DNA of 64,000 nt, taken from assembly GCA_963691705.1 (NCBI GenBank), contig OY829544.1, positions 37,469,917 through 37,533,916 on the forward strand, in the 5' to 3' direction. The notes below the pieces were generated by a model. It searched no databases. It had not been told where the DNA came from and was given only the letters and a program-made list of their open reading frames with translations. Source of the stretch: Viola odorata. Taxonomy: Eukaryota; Streptophyta; Magnoliopsida; Malpighiales; Violaceae. The position numbers and the translations under genes were made by a program. Shown here piece after piece: positions 1 through 12,426 of this stretch; the first letter of the stretch is position 1, and the number at the start of each line of letters is the position of its first letter.

Positions 1-152
1 GGCCCATCAAATTTTCAAAAAAAAAATAAAAAAAATAACCAAAACCAAAACGGCGTCGTTTTGGACAAAACAAAACGGCGCCGTTTTGGTTAGGCACATA
101 AATTTTTCCATTTTTTTAAAAAAAATAAAAAAATCAAAAATCAAAACGGCGT
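1..152. repeat. Partial copy of hAT-type MITE interior
   Basis: This stretch repeats the interior of the hAT element at 375-938: both carry the run beginning ggcccatcaaattttc, the paired inverted motifs around aaaacggcg/cgccgtttt, and gttaggcacata. It is cut on the left by the window edge and stops abruptly at aaaacggcgtc, where the Stowaway-type sequence begins. No terminal repeat of its own is visible. Confidence 0.7.
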
Positions 153-950
153 CCCATATTAATTGTCACTTTACTATTCGTGCACGTATTTTGAGGAAGC
201 TGAATGACTCACTATTTGACTCCAAAAAAATCCGTACTTTTTTTCGAACATACGTTAATCCTTAACCTACATTCGAGAAAAAATTCGAAAGTTTTTTAGG
301 TCAAATAGTGCGTCATCCGGCCTCCTCGAACACGTGCATGAACAGTGAAAGTGGACAATTAATATGGTCCGGAGCAGTGTTTTTGGAACCGGACAGGACA
401 GCGAACCGGAAATGGAAATTTCATGGTTCGACCGGGTTCAACCGGAAAAAACCGGATTGAACCATTGGATCGTTTTGAACCGGACACATATCGAACCATT
501 CAATCTTAGATAATTTAACCGGATTGAACCGGCTGGTTTTAAAATTCTGATGGGCTGACCCATGCTTGTAATGGGTCGGCCCATCAAATTTTCAAAAAAA
601 AAATTAAAAAAATAACCAAAACCAAAACGGCGTCGTTTTGGACAAAACAAAACTGCGCCGTTTTGGTTAGGCACATAATTTTTTCCATTTTTTAAAAAAA
701 AATTAAAAAAACTAAAAATCAAAAAAAATAAAAAATCAAAACGGCGTCGTTTTGCATTGAACCAGCCGGGTTGCTATCGAACCGGCCGGTTCGCCGGTTG
801 TCAAAAAAACGGCCGGTTCGACCGGTCCAACCCGGATCACATGCATTTCAGTCCGATAGGCCGAATCAGACCGAAAACCCTAAAAATCCGGTTGAACCGG
901 AACGAACCGGCCGGTCCGGTCCGGTTCCAAAAACACTGGTCCAGAGGGAG
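153..950. mobile_element. Stowaway-type MITE, interrupted by a hAT MITE
   Basis: The arms 153-230 and 295-366 are long imperfect inverted repeats: ccatattaattgtc on the left matches gacaattaatatgg on the right, followed inward by cactatttga/tcaaatagtg. The right end continues after the hAT insertion as gagggag plus TA (951-952), the Stowaway-type end also seen at 9205-9216. The left ctccctcc terminus is missing. The inner parts of both arms resemble the intact MITE at 8955-9214, so the two belong to one family. Confidence 0.65.
375..938. mobile_element. Non-autonomous hAT element (MITE)
   Basis: The ends are perfect 20-bp inverted repeats, cagtgtttttggaaccggac at 375 and its complement ending at 938. 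CAGTG-type ends are typical of hAT transposons. The flanking 8-mers gtccggag (367-374) and gtccagag (939-946) match at 7 of 8 positions, as expected for an 8-bp hAT target duplication. Subterminal regions are rich in aaccgg/ccggtt repeats. There is no transposase. The short ORFs inside are repeat-derived and not called as genes. Confidence 0.85.
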
Positions 951-952
951 TA

Positions 953-3900
953 TAAATCATGATTAAGAAATGGTTTGTTAAAGGTTTATTCGGTATCGGT
1001 TTTATTTATGATTTTTTTTATTTAAAAAAAACATAAATTATGTTTGGTAAAATAATTTTTTTATTTTTTAATAATTTTTTTAAGTGACTAATCTATTACA
1101 GAAAAAATGATTTCTTATTTTTTGTTTTATATTTTAAAAAATAAAAAAATAAAAAATAAAAACGATACCGCAAAAGTTCTAAGTTGTGAAAAACGAGGAA
1201 GAATGCGTGTAGCGGAAGCGGACGGTTGGCTGGACGTGGATGTTAAAAATGCCAAACGGCGATGAGTGGTATGGATGGTGGCAGATTCTATGTAGTGCCA
1301 CTGCTACCACACAACAAAGCATATAATAACCGTTCTTGTTGAGAAATGGTTCATTACAACAATATATTCTTTTTAAATAAAGATTTTTCTACTGCTCCAA
1401 TAAACAAGTACTAGACATTATTTTTTTATAGAAGAAAAGAGGTGAATCTAAATTTTAAAAGTTATTAGGAGCTAAAATTTAGACCTGAATTTATATTAGT
1501 ATTTTAATATATTAAATTCATCTAATTTAACGGAAAATGAACTAATTTATATCATTTTTTATATAAATACTATTGGTTAATAAAATGAAATTAAACAATA
1601 AGAATGGAATAAGCATCAATTTTAGTCAATTTAGCTTCAAAGCTGGATAAATTTAATGTTCATCCAATTATAATAAAAATTAGCTGTATTCGTAAACGAG
1701 GGTGTTTGAAACTGTCCAATTAAAAAAAATCCAATCATTCAGCAAAATTAAGACACCGGTGAAACCACTAATATCTTGTTTCTTGTATTTTCCATTTTTG
1801 TTGTTTCTACGGTCAGTTCTTGCCGGCTGCCGCAGCCACGACAACGATCCAGAGTAGATAAAGTATCGGAGAACTGAAAACTTTCACCATCTTTGGGAAT
1901 TAAGTAAAAAAAGATCGCTATCAACCATCAATCAAGTGAAAGATATGTTTGCAAAGCTTGGCTTGCGTGGAGTATTTTTCTTTTCTTTTTTAATGACTAA
2001 TTAAACTTTATAATAGAAGATATTATTATACAATTAAAATAATAGGTTTTCATTATTATCTATCTATCTATATATATATATACTAAGTTATTTTGCCATG
2101 TGGCGTTGCACGTGTGGAATTTATTTAGACATTTTGAACTATAATATTTATGTACAAAAAAAAATTCAGACAAATTTTTAGTATAATATAAAAGTTTTAA
2201 TAATGTCTATAAAAATAAGATTAACATAATTTTTTTATTATGGTGCATAAACTATATTATAGGTAGTATAATAGTATTGTTATTGATGTTCTAATGCAGG
2301 TGTTCGTAGAAAAATCTTATATTGATTTTTAAATGCTTAATTTTAAACTCTTAGAATTAAAATAATTATAACTCAATTAAAGTAAATTATTTTTATAAAT
2401 TAAAATTTATATCTTTAAAATGATGTTTGATATTATTTTTATTTCAGTTCTCCAAATATTTTAAATAATTATGTATTTATTTAAAAATAACCACTAATGA
2501 ATTAATCTTTAAAGATTCAAACTAAAAGAAAAAAGTTTAATATTAATTAAAAAATATGATTTAAGTAAATATACAAAAAAAAATTCATGTTTATATATGA
2601 AAGAAAAAATTCATGTTTATATCACATAATTGGCTAAGGAAAAATGATTCTTTATCATTACGAAATCAAACTTAAATAATTTAATATTTATATATATATA
2701 TATATTGTTTAAGAATAATACAGTTTAAAAAAAATCATAGTTTTCTTTTTCTTTTTATTGGTAAATAATTTATTGAGGCAAGATAATTTCTTGTTTATTT
2801 TAATTTTTTTTTTAGATTTGTTTTAGCTAAAAATGATTATCACTTCACACCTTCTTTTTTTTTCTCTCATATTTTTGTCTTTCTAGTTCTTATTCTAATA
2901 ATCATAACACATAAAATAGAAAATAACAACAACAACAACAACTCATTGATGAAAACTTCCAACGAGCTTTTTTGGGTCGTGGATCAACAACAACAATAAA
3001 ATTAATAATAATTTAAAAAATTGTCTAAAAATAATTGTGATCTTAATCAAATAAAAGGGAGAATTTTGTTACTGTATTTTCTCTTTATTTTTTTATTTTT
3101 GTAATAATATCATATTTTGTTATCTTTTGAAAGAAAAAAATATGTTTTCTTATTTGTTATATTAGAATCATAATAGTGGTAATAATAGTTATTAGTTATG
3201 AAACTATTATTACTATTATAAATAAATAAACTATTATAATATTAAAATATGTTTTATTAGATTAGAATGATAATAACGTTAGAATATTTAGGTATCTCAT
3301 CTAATCCATAATTTTTGGTTTTTTTTCTCTATAAACTTTTGACTTAGAACATGATTTCTTATAATATCCTAAAAAATTTAATAAAAACATTTTAAGAGGG
3401 TTAAAAAATAACAATTAATGGTAAAAAGTTGCAAAAAAAACTTATAAATATTATAAGAAAATGTATAACCATAACTATTTGATGATTAGATTATAAAAAT
3501 ATATATGTTCAACATCTCTTTTTAATTTCTCTAACTTAATCTTATTATATTGTTCAAATTCAATAACAAATTTTACCACTGAATTAATTTTAGGAAAACT
3601 TATAAATTTGCTCTTTTTATTTGTCACTTGTAGTTTTTTTATGATTTTTCTGAATTTTGAAAGTTATTTTTTCTGAAAAAATATAAATATTACTATTTAT
3701 TTGTCTGTTTTATCTAGATTATGGTTCTTCAACTTTTTTAAAATCAACCTCTTTACTAAATTAAAACTATAAAATAAAATAAAAAATATTAACTCGAATA
3801 AATAAGATTACTTTTAAAATAATATACCGATATTTGAAATAATTTACATTTAAAAATACATTAACATATATGTTTTATATTGAGGATGTGATATTTAATT

Positions 3901-5798
3901 AATAATATTTTCATATTTTAAGAAAACATTATCTGACATATGTTTCATTACTAATGGTAAAATTAAATTACAATAAATAATTAAATTAATATTTTATGAC
4001 TTAAAATAATAATAGCCTAATAATAATGTTATAGTGTTTTTTTCTACTTTCATGTCCTATTTTGTGCAGTTTTTTTATTAGGTATTGGGTAAAACTTCTT
4101 ATATAACTTACATATCTCATACTTCTATATGTATTAAGTATACAATTTGGTTCAATTTCTTATATACGTGAAATAATTCTACCGAACCGTTTGTTAGAAA
4201 GATTTAGTCATTGTGACCGTTTTCCAATTCCATACTCCAACATTACATTACATAAATTGATTTCCCACAACCTCTTTGAACGTAGTGAGCAAGTTGTTGT
4301 TAGTAATCAACCAAAGAAATGATTTTATAACCCTTGCCAATTTACGCAAAGAATGATAAATTTTAAAAATATATAAAAGTAAATGGAATACGCAGTAAAA
4401 GTTCACAAGAATAATTTTATAGGAAGATAGTTTCGCTATTTAACATATTTTGGTTCTTCACTAAATCATCTTTTCTTTTATATTTTAGCATTTCAATCAT
4501 TAAATTATTTAAATAAATATTTTTTGTAATTTTTATGTTAACTATAATTTAATATCATGATGTGAATATTTCATAATAGAAAATCACTTTCTTTCATTTT
4601 TCATTCTATCATAAAAATATTTAATATAAATGTGAAGTCTAAAAATTTAATTTAATGTACACTCATAATTCATAACATTAATATTGAATCATTTTTTTTT
4701 TCAAAATAAATATATAGTTAATAAAAATACATTTTATTTTTGCTAACTTTTTTAACTCACAATACTAAGTATATTTTTCTATTATAAATTATTTACTAAT
4801 TTTAAATTCTTACTTAAATTTACGTATATAGTAATTATTTATTACCAAATAAACTATCATTTATAATAGAAATAAAAGTGCATTACTTAATTAAAAAATC
4901 AATTTATAAGTTTGTTCACTTTCTAATTTATTATTATTATTAATTGTATTATTTTAAAATATTATTATAAGTTATTCCCATGTGATTTTATAAGAGGCTA
5001 ACGAATGTACCATACCTAATTTTCTTTCCACTTTTGCCATATAGGAAAGATATCATTTTTTTATTGTAAGAGTTTTTGTTGCTGTTGTTTAGCTTGAAAT
5101 AGAACCATCATCTAGTTTTTATCTAAAAATATATATAAAAATATCAAAAAATAAAATTACATATTCATTAAAAATATACTCAAAATATTTATTTTGTAAC
5201 ATTTTTTATTTATATAATAATAATAAATTTATTAAATTTATTGGTTAAAAAATTAAATATATTTTAGGTAAACTATATAAAAAAAAACTAAAGTTTACAA
5301 AATCTCCCACTTTGAACCCAATAGTTTTGAAATTTGTAATATAAGCCTGCATTAAAATTACAATTTTGGTCTTTCTAATGGATAGAATATTAAAAAATAG
5401 TAAAAAATATTATTAAGTTGATTTAATTATTTTATCAATCACTAATTATTTCAATTTGTTAAAATATATTAATTAATTTTTAAGGGTGATGTTGATTTGA
5501 ACTAATAAAAAATATAGAGACTTTACTATGATAGTACAAATTCAAAAAATATTTAATTACAAATTAGATTTGTTCCCCTCTCTCATTCCTCCAATTTTTT
5601 CTCATAAATATGATTCTATTTTTCTAAGACTTTTGGTCTCATATTCTAACAAAGTCATTTATATCATCAAATAAACTAAAGTTTTCTTAGTTGTCAAGAA
5701 CGTGAGGTTAAATTAATTATTCTAACATGAATGTAATTTTATTAAGAGATTCAATAGTAAATGACATTATTGATTATGTGTTATCATGTTAAAAAAAG
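953..5798. other. AT-rich intergenic DNA, no gene seen
   Basis: No reading frame in this stretch looks like a protein. It holds microsatellites (tatc/ta near 2058-2082, ta near 2688-2704, aac near 2925-2943) and long A/T runs. Small GC-richer islands near 1190-1320 and 1800-1870 carry no recognisable motif. A G-box-like cacgtg lies near 2108. Confidence 0.6.
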
Positions 5799-6070
5799 AC
5801 TAACATATCATTAAAAATATTATACAAAATAACCAGGACATGCAGATTAAAAAAATTGTTTAGTTTATATTTCCAATTTTGACTCAATTCAGTATCATAT
5901 ATATGGATTTCTCTAGGAAGTTGCATATGTTTTGTGTAGGAGAAAAGACCTTAAAATAAATCTGAACACGCAAAATTAATTCATAAAAATTAACCCGAAC
6001 ATAAATTCTCTCAGGGCTTTACTAACATATCATTAAAAATATTATACAAAATAACCAGGACATGCAGATT
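5799..6070. repeat. Pair of 50-bp perfect direct repeats
   Basis: The 50 bases at 5799-5848 recur identically at 6021-6070, starting actaacatatcattaaaaa and ending caggacatgcagatt. About 170 bp of unrelated AT-rich DNA lies between them. Identity of both copies in otherwise decayed DNA suggests a recent local duplication. I see no element ends. Confidence 0.85.
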
Positions 6071-6847
6071 GAAAAAGGGCTTGTATAACATAGATTCCCT
6101 CACGGGCTTGTACATGCTCTATCTTTCAAAAATAAATTGAATAAAACATTGTACATGACTACATGCTGATTGATCGTTAATTTCTTATGATTTATTGTCT
6201 AAAATTTGGCTAATTTGGAATGTAAAGCTATTTAATTTCTATTAGTTCCCTTGAATTTGCAGATCATGATTAGAGGCAGAGAAAATTGAGAAAAAGCCAG
6301 CCTTAGAGCTTGTATCAGACAAACGAGCAGTCTTGGCCAAGACAACCAAGAGATGTGTTGCATTGGGAGTGACGAGATTGACAGATTTGGTTGACAGCTG
6401 GAGGCTGTTGGAGATGTGATCCAAGATCAAATCCTTTAGTGGATTATCCTCTTTTGAACAAACAGAACAATCAAATATTTTATTTTAGTTTTGAATTTGA
6501 ACAATTAGTTTTAATTTGAATTTATAATAATTAGATTTTATTTTGTTAGAGTTAGAGTCAAGATAGGACAGCTTGGGCAGTGGCTTTAAAAGCTGTAGTC
6601 AGGCCACATAGGAAGGGGACTTGGTCTCTTGACTCGACTCCTTCTCCTTTCTCTATTTTTAAACAATTTGCTCTGTATTTTTCGATTGAAATTTTTCGAT
6701 TTTATTTTCCTTTGGATGACAAATAAAATTCCATTTTCTTCCATGATTATGTCCGGCTAGATCATCATTCCTGGTAAGAGCTCAAAGGCTATGTTTCTTA
6801 TATTTTCATGAGATCTAATTACTTTTAATAATCTTTATTTCTGTAAT
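6071..6847. other. Unclassified stretch, gene remnant unclear
   Basis: A coding-like segment of about 45 codons on the plus strand (about 6280-6420) has no start and runs into stops. I could not assign it to a family. The remainder (about 6590-6780) is pyrimidine-rich and ends in the MULE target duplication tttctgtaat (6838-6847). Confidence 0.3.
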
Positions 6848-7002
6848 GGGGTATTGGAAAAATCAGTACCTGTACAAAAATTAAATGATAGATTTCATAC
6901 CTCGTCTGTTTTTTGCATTTAAAAGATACCTGTACAATAACAAAACGTCACATTTGGTACCTCCGACTCACGCCGTCAAACAATCACCGTTAAATGTCCT
7001 AC
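6848..7002 (+). repeat. MULE left terminal inverted repeat
   Basis: It begins ggggtattggaaaaatcagt. The right copy read in reverse begins gggttattgcaaaaatcagt. The repeat stays alignable without gaps to atgtcctac near 7002. Some 20 bp beyond it the left side continues with a small cacgt-rich palindrome (about 7010-7040) absent from the right side. Confidence 0.88.
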
Positions 7003-7165
7003 GACGTCGGACACGGCTGACGTGGCGTGCCACGTAGGACAGATCTGGCCCGGTTCTTTTCCCACAGGTAGGTCACTATAGGTATGAACTACGCGTCGTT
7101 CATTTTGTTCAGGATTAAAATGAACAATGCGTTGTTCATATTAAGCTTTATCATCCTCCCATCAA

Positions 7166-7236
7166 GCAAATTTCGAGAATTGAACTCAGGACCTCTCATA
7201 CCCTAAGCGAGAATCATACCACTAGACCAAATGCCC
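7166..7236 (-). pseudogene. tRNA-Pro(AGG)-like pseudogene inside MULE
   Basis: Read on the minus strand it starts gggcatttggtctagtggta and contains an intact A-box-like tggtctagtgg and B-box-like gttcaattc. The anticodon loop ttagggt gives AGG (proline). The acceptor stem no longer pairs (gggcatt against aatttgc) and the last anticodon-stem pair is mismatched, so the product is probably not functional. It lies within the Mutator-like element, which probably captured it. Confidence 0.8.
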
Positions 7237-8492
7237 TTGATGTTTTATCATTGATTATTATAGATATTTATTGTGTGATTTCTGAATTGGGTTTTCTTTT
7301 CTTTCTTTCTTTCTTTCTTTCTCTCTCTTTCCACGAACTCACTCTCTCTTTTTCTATTTTTCCTTTTCTTTCTTTCTTTCCTCTCTTTGGCTGCTGCAGT
7401 CCTCTCTTCCTTTTCAATCAAACCACCAAATCAACATACCCAAACTCCCAAATTTCCAGCTCAAACCCGCCAGCCCAACAAATCATCAAACCCATCATTA
7501 ATCCACCCATGTCAATCGAATTAATCAATTTTGGTACTAATTAAATTGATTACTAAAACAAACCAGTCAACATGAGAAGTGAATTTTGGCGGATCGGAGA
7601 AGGAGCTGGGCTGGTGGTTGGCCGGAGGAGGCGGAGGAGATGGGTGAGGTGGTTGGCCGGTTGTGCTGTGGTTGTGGCAACGGTGGTGTCGTGGGTGATT
7701 TAATTTGGATTGATTTGGATTTAATTTGTAGAGGATGGTTTTTTTGAATTAATTTGGTAGTTTGGCAAGAGATTAATTTAGTAGGTGGCTAATTTGGATT
7801 TAACAGAAGATTGAATTTGGATTTGGCTGGGTTTGGTTAAGAGGAGTAATGTTATTTGGCTCCACCAAAAAGCACCCCGAAATAACACCCTTGATCAAAA
7901 AAAATCAAAATTGCCCAAAGCATTCTCCTTCTCCTTCGACAAACCCTCCTCACCCGACAAACCCTCCTCCTTCTTCGACACAAACCCTCCTCCTCCGGCC
8001 CTGCCTCCTCCTTCTCCTCCGATGACACCGCCTCCTCCTTACTCCCTCATCGCGCTGCCCTATCCGGTACCTCCTCATCTCTCTCTCCCTCACCACGCTG
8101 CTTCTCCGACGACGACGACACACCTCCGACGACACCGCCTCCTCCTCTCATTCCCTCTTGGTAAGTTTTCTAAATTATTTTCCCCAATTTCTTAGAAACC
8201 CTAAACCCCAATTTCTTCCAATTTCAAAGAAACCCTAATTAATCTACCCATATGTACTGATAAACCCTAATTAATCTACCCATATGTATTTGCACCTTCA
8301 TTTGCTGAAATATACGTAGTCTAATTGATTTCAACATGTAGACGGGTTTGACGGGTTTGCCTCTCTTGTTATCATACATGACTACAAATTTTGATGCACA
8401 ACTATGTACATCAAAAGCAAGAATGTGAAGTACTCATTAGTGCAAATTTCTTTATAATTTACTTAGGAACAAAATCTTCCGTTTATGTTTAG
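7237..8492 (+). other. MULE interior: captured, low-complexity DNA
   Basis: It holds a (CTTT)n microsatellite (about 7293-7320), a GGC-rich patch (about 7600-7690) and a pyrimidine-rich, proline/serine-coding patch (7833-8195) followed by a splice-donor-like gtaagt. These resemble 5' UTR or N-terminal pieces of host genes, but no family can be named. Confidence 0.4.
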
Positions 8493-8579
8493 GTGGCAAG
8501 AGGTGCTGTGATATTTGAGGTGCAAAGAAGTACTAAATCAGAAGTAAGAAAGGAGGAGAAACACAAACAAGACTTAGAG
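8493..8579 (+). pseudogene. OPA3-like protein, single captured exon
   Basis: This 87-bp segment is open in one frame for 29 codons and has an AG acceptor before it and a GT donor after it, both in phase 0. The peptide contains GAVIFEVQRSTKSEVRKEEK, which closely resembles the conserved C-terminal segment of plant OPA3-like proteins, a mitochondrial membrane-associated family. No other OPA3 exon was found nearby, so this is an isolated fragment. Its position inside the Mutator-like element points to transposon capture. The recognition is from memory of the family motif, not from a search. Confidence 0.65.
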
Positions 8580-8954
8580 GTAACAACCTTCGTTGGTTAC
8601 TGATTTTCTGAAAGCAACATTGACATTTTTTTGTGCCCTTTACTCTTGTAAACCTGAACCTAGAGGGGTACACTTAATTGATAGAATACATCCCTTATCC
8701 TTGTTAGAATTAGGACCCTTGAAAATATGAGTCCCAAACATGGGGTTGGAGGGTTTCTTGTATCTTTGAGTGAAAAAACCCCGGCTTTAAGGGTCTTGTT
8801 GCTGCTGGTCTAGTTTTTTATGGAGTCTCCTTTCCCCTTTTTTTTTCACTGAAATGGTAAGTGAATTCTTCTATATGGGGTTTTTAATCAGGAATTTTTT
8901 TTCTTTAAAATTTGTGTCTGTCTCTATCAAGATGCAATCTATCTCTAAATGGTA

Positions 8955-9214
8955 CTCCCTCCGGTACGAATTAAACGTCATTTTAGCATTTGCTTTTACT
9001 GTTTCGGCACATATCTTAAAACGGCCGGCAGACTCACTATTTGAAATAATTTTGCCCATAATTTTTTCTCGGAAGTACGTTAAGGATTAACGTACGTTCA
9101 AAAAAAAGTACGAATTTTTTTGGGCTCAAATAGTGAGTCATCCGGCCTCCTCAATATGCGTTCCCTACTGAATATTGGGATGCGAGGAAGTCATTTAATT
9201 CATGCCAGAGGGAG
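8955..9214. mobile_element. Stowaway-type MITE
   Basis: The 260-bp element begins ctccctccggtac and ends gccagagggag, with TA at 8953-8954 and 9215-9216 as target duplication. Internal arms gactcactatttga and tcaaatagtgagtc form a long hairpin. The central arms match the interrupted element at 153-950. It sits inside the Mutator-like element and is therefore younger than that insertion. Confidence 0.88.
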
Positions 9215-9229
9215 TAGTAGTAAAAATTA

Positions 9230-10115
9230 TTCACTTTCAGTTTTGCATTGTGAGAAATAGAAAGAGAATACAGATGGTTGGTTTCTCTATCACTCACTGT
9301 CACCACTTTCTCTATCTTTGTGATTGAAATCATCTATGAGTTGTCTTTTTATATGTGCTTTGTGGTAATTGTATATATGTTGTCTCCTCTTTTGTAGGTT
9401 GGTTTAAGTTTCGTGTACTGCTTTGCTTACACACTAACTAGAACTCAAGTTTCGATAAGCATTCAACTTTAACACATTTTTTGAATTGTGGGATTTCATA
9501 GCTATTTTAGGCAGCTGTTGATTTCTTTATCACTGGTTAATTTTTTTGTTCTAGATATAATAATATATTGAATGAGTTTTCTGAGTTTAGATTAGTTTTC
9601 TGAGTTTTCTGAGTTTCCCTAGGTCCCAGCATCGGCTTAAAGAACAGGAGATTCTTAGTCGAAAGAGAGTTCATCGCTAATGCTATCTTGTAATTCAAGC
9701 CTTTTTTTGTTTCTTTTTACAACATGACTTCTATTGTCGAATACTTTTGTTGGTATACAAAAATGTCTCCTAATAAAGAGGAGATATACTTTCATATGTA
9801 CTTGAGCCTGTATATATTTTTGTTTGTATAATTCTATTTTGATTATCTGCAGTCACCAAGCTCAGGCTTCGAAATTTTGTTCTTGAGCACACATGGTTAG
9901 TAGGGGCAAATAAAAGATAACGAAAACAAACTGTTATTTCCCATCGGTACAAAAACGAGCCCGACTTCTATGGTAAGATTTTAAAAGATTAATGAGAACA
10001 GAGCAACATGAGAGAACAAAAAAGAGCCTCGCCTTTTTCTTTATATGCAAAGACTTCCCAAAGAGGACTAACGCGCATGACAAAACTCTTCTAAACAAAA
10101 ATCTCACTATTCCAT
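9230..10115 (+). other. MULE interior, exon-like patches only
   Basis: A short patch near 9615-9665 follows an AG and is briefly open, and a patch near 9850-9930 follows gcag, but neither could be assigned. The remainder is AT-rich and without a supportable gene. Confidence 0.35.
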
Positions 10116-10270
10116 GTAGGACACTTAACGGTGATTGTTGGACGGCGTGAGTCGGAGGTACCAAATGTGACATTTTGTTATTGTACAGGTATCTTTTAAA
10201 CGCAAAAAACAGACGAGGTATGAAATCTATCATTTAATTTTTGTACAGGTACTGATTTTTGCAATAACCC
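10116..10270 (-). repeat. MULE right terminal inverted repeat
   Basis: It is complementary to 6848-7002 with few mismatches over 155 bp and ends aataaccc, followed by the duplicated target tttctgtaat at 10271-10280. Confidence 0.88.
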
Positions 10271-10280
10271 TTTCTGTAAT

Positions 10281-12426
10281 TATTTATTTTCTGGTTTAAC
10301 AATTTACTCCCTTGTTAAAGTTTAGAACTGACAACTCAAATTTTAGCTTGAGAGACCCAGTTAAATGAATAATATAATTCAGACCCAACTGACAACCGTG
10401 GGCCTCAACTGACAACTGAGGGTAAACTTGAGTTAGGCGCTATCTTATCTACAGCAGCGCTGCAGAGATAAAGATGAACACCATTGAATTAGTGATCAAA
10501 TCATAAGAACATAGTCCGCTCATGCTCTTACCGAGAACCTTTTTTTTATTGTTTTTAATCTTGACTACCTGTCTTGGCCAAGCCTCCGGCCAAAACATAT
10601 TTTCCAGTTTTGTTTTCTTTTGCAGTTTATTACCAGCAACACAACCAATCAATTCAGTGACGAGGAAGTCAAAACCAGAACTATAATTCTCTAGAGGTCT
10701 ATGTGGACGATCCTCTTACCACTCACTATTTACAAGCCCATTGTGGGTAGAGTAAGTTGTAATTTTTCTCCTATTTCACATCCATTCATAGACTTATTTT
10801 TACGCTCTCGACAGACGATCATATGCTAATTAGGTTAGGCTAGTTATAGAGGAAAAATAAAAATTAAGCAATATCAAATCTAATTATTGCTAAGAAATAT
10901 AACGGAGAAGTTGAATATATTTTGATTTATGTAAAAAAAAAATTGAATAACAAACCAATTGATATTAATTACTAAACACAAACAATGGGACAAATTAATT
11001 TTAAAAAAGAAATAACAACCTTTGGAAAAAAGGGGACTAGAACTTTTTTGAAAGGTATTTAGGTATTTTATTATTTATATATACTAGATATATTTAATAT
11101 AATACATACGATTAAAATTAGAAAATTACTATGATTAAGACTCCAATAGGTAATAAGAGAAGGAAATGAATATTAGTACCAGTGTGTCGGGTGGCGGGGT
11201 GAGAAATTATGTTTTTAAAAATTCATTAAGGGTAAAAAAGTAAGAAAAAAGTTTGTACTTTTATATATACAAGTGATGTCACGTCAACATGGAAATGTCA
11301 TGTCATGTTAACAATTTGAGGCACGTCAACATTTCTTTTATTTAATTTCCATTTTATTTAAAAGGTACATTACATCTATAATAATTTTTTTTAATATCTC
11401 GAATTAAATAAACTCGTAAGTGTAAATTGGGTTTGGTGAACGTCATTTCTTTTGTTTATTTATTTTCCTTTGTGAACTCATCGTGATTTTTTTCAGAATT
11501 GTATCCTAGGGCTAGGAGTTCTAATTAATTTAGTTAGAATATATAATGAAATGTTGCTCTCCTACGTTCGTGCAAATGCCTTTATGTTCTAATATTAAAA
11601 TAGTTTTAAAAACATGATTAAAGATAATAATTATGATATAATTGCAAAAATGCATATTAACAAATGGAAATTAAAACATATAATTATAAATGTTACATAG
11701 AAAAAATAATACATTTTTCTAATTGAAATTAATTTAAAAAATAAGATTTTTTTTACATACGTTCTAATTGAAGTTAATTTAAAAAATAATATTTTTTTTA
11801 CATATGTTAAATCATATGTAAAGGGTTATGTGTTTTAACATTTATAATTAAATATGTTTTAAATCATATGTAAAGGGTTATGTGTTCTAATGCATATTAA
11901 CTATGTTTATAATAATAGGGAAAAATAAAATGGAATTAAATAATTACACAACTATAAAATAAATAAAAAATGAGAAAATGTTAGAAAAATATAATAATAC
12001 ATATAATAATAAATGTACAAACTAAACAAAGCTACAAATGATTATCTTACAACTTTTACAAACAACAATATTGTCAACTGCATAATAACGCAATGCACAA
12101 CATTGCACCAACCGTGAAACCAAAAATATAATAATATTAATAAATGTCATGTGACATAATAAATGTTTCATTAAAAAAAATACTTTGAAATTAAAAGTTT
12201 AATTGAGTGAATCCAAACAAACACAAGAGCAAATAAATGATTACGTTAATATAGGGTGCCATTTGAAAACATTATAAAAAATTAGGGTGGTAAAAGGTAG
12301 TTTAGCCAAACTTAAGTCATGCTACAAGATCAATTTAAAATAAAAAAGTATAAAAAATAAAGTGTCATACATATGTTTTGTCATATTTAAAAGGTTACGT
12401 AAACTTTTACAAGAATTAATAGGTAC
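10281..12426. other. AT-rich intergenic DNA, no gene seen
   Basis: No supportable coding region. A moderately GC-rich patch at 10440-10690 could not be assigned. The remainder is A/T-rich with the small tandem repeats at 11718-11886. Downstream exons expected for the broken acyltransferase gene at 12427-13054 (exon 10 onwards) were looked for here and not seen. Confidence 0.5.
11718..11886. repeat. Two overlapping small tandem duplications
   Basis: A 45-bp unit beginning tctaattgaa is present at 11718-11762 and 11763-11807 with few mismatches. A 28-bp unit, ttaaatcatatgtaaagggt plus eight more bases, follows at 11807-11834 and again at 11859-11886. Both look like local replication-slippage duplications. 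Confidence 0.8.

Larger units (their letters stand above)
6848..10270. mobile_element. Non-autonomous Mutator-like element (Pack-MULE)
   Basis: The element is 3,423 bp with 155-bp terminal inverted repeats (6848-7002 and 10116-10270) that are nearly identical. It is flanked by a perfect 10-bp direct repeat tttctgtaat at 6838-6847 and 10271-10280. Long inverted repeats and a 9-11-bp target duplication are the hallmark of MULEs. There is no transposase. The interior holds a tRNA-Pro pseudogene, an OPA3-like exon and other exon-like patches, so it is best called a Pack-MULE. A Stowaway MITE (8955-9214) inserted into it later. Confidence 0.88.

Noticed and set aside
6242..6430. Minus-strand 62-codon ORF
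   Set aside because: No family resemblance; the plus strand is open over the same region, with equally weak support. No gene called.
7166..7236. A functional tRNA-Pro gene
   Set aside because: A and B boxes are kept, but the acceptor stem and anticodon stem no longer pair.
7950..8135. Arginine-rich minus-strand ORF
   Set aside because: It is the complement of a CTC/CCT-rich pyrimidine tract; composition explains it.
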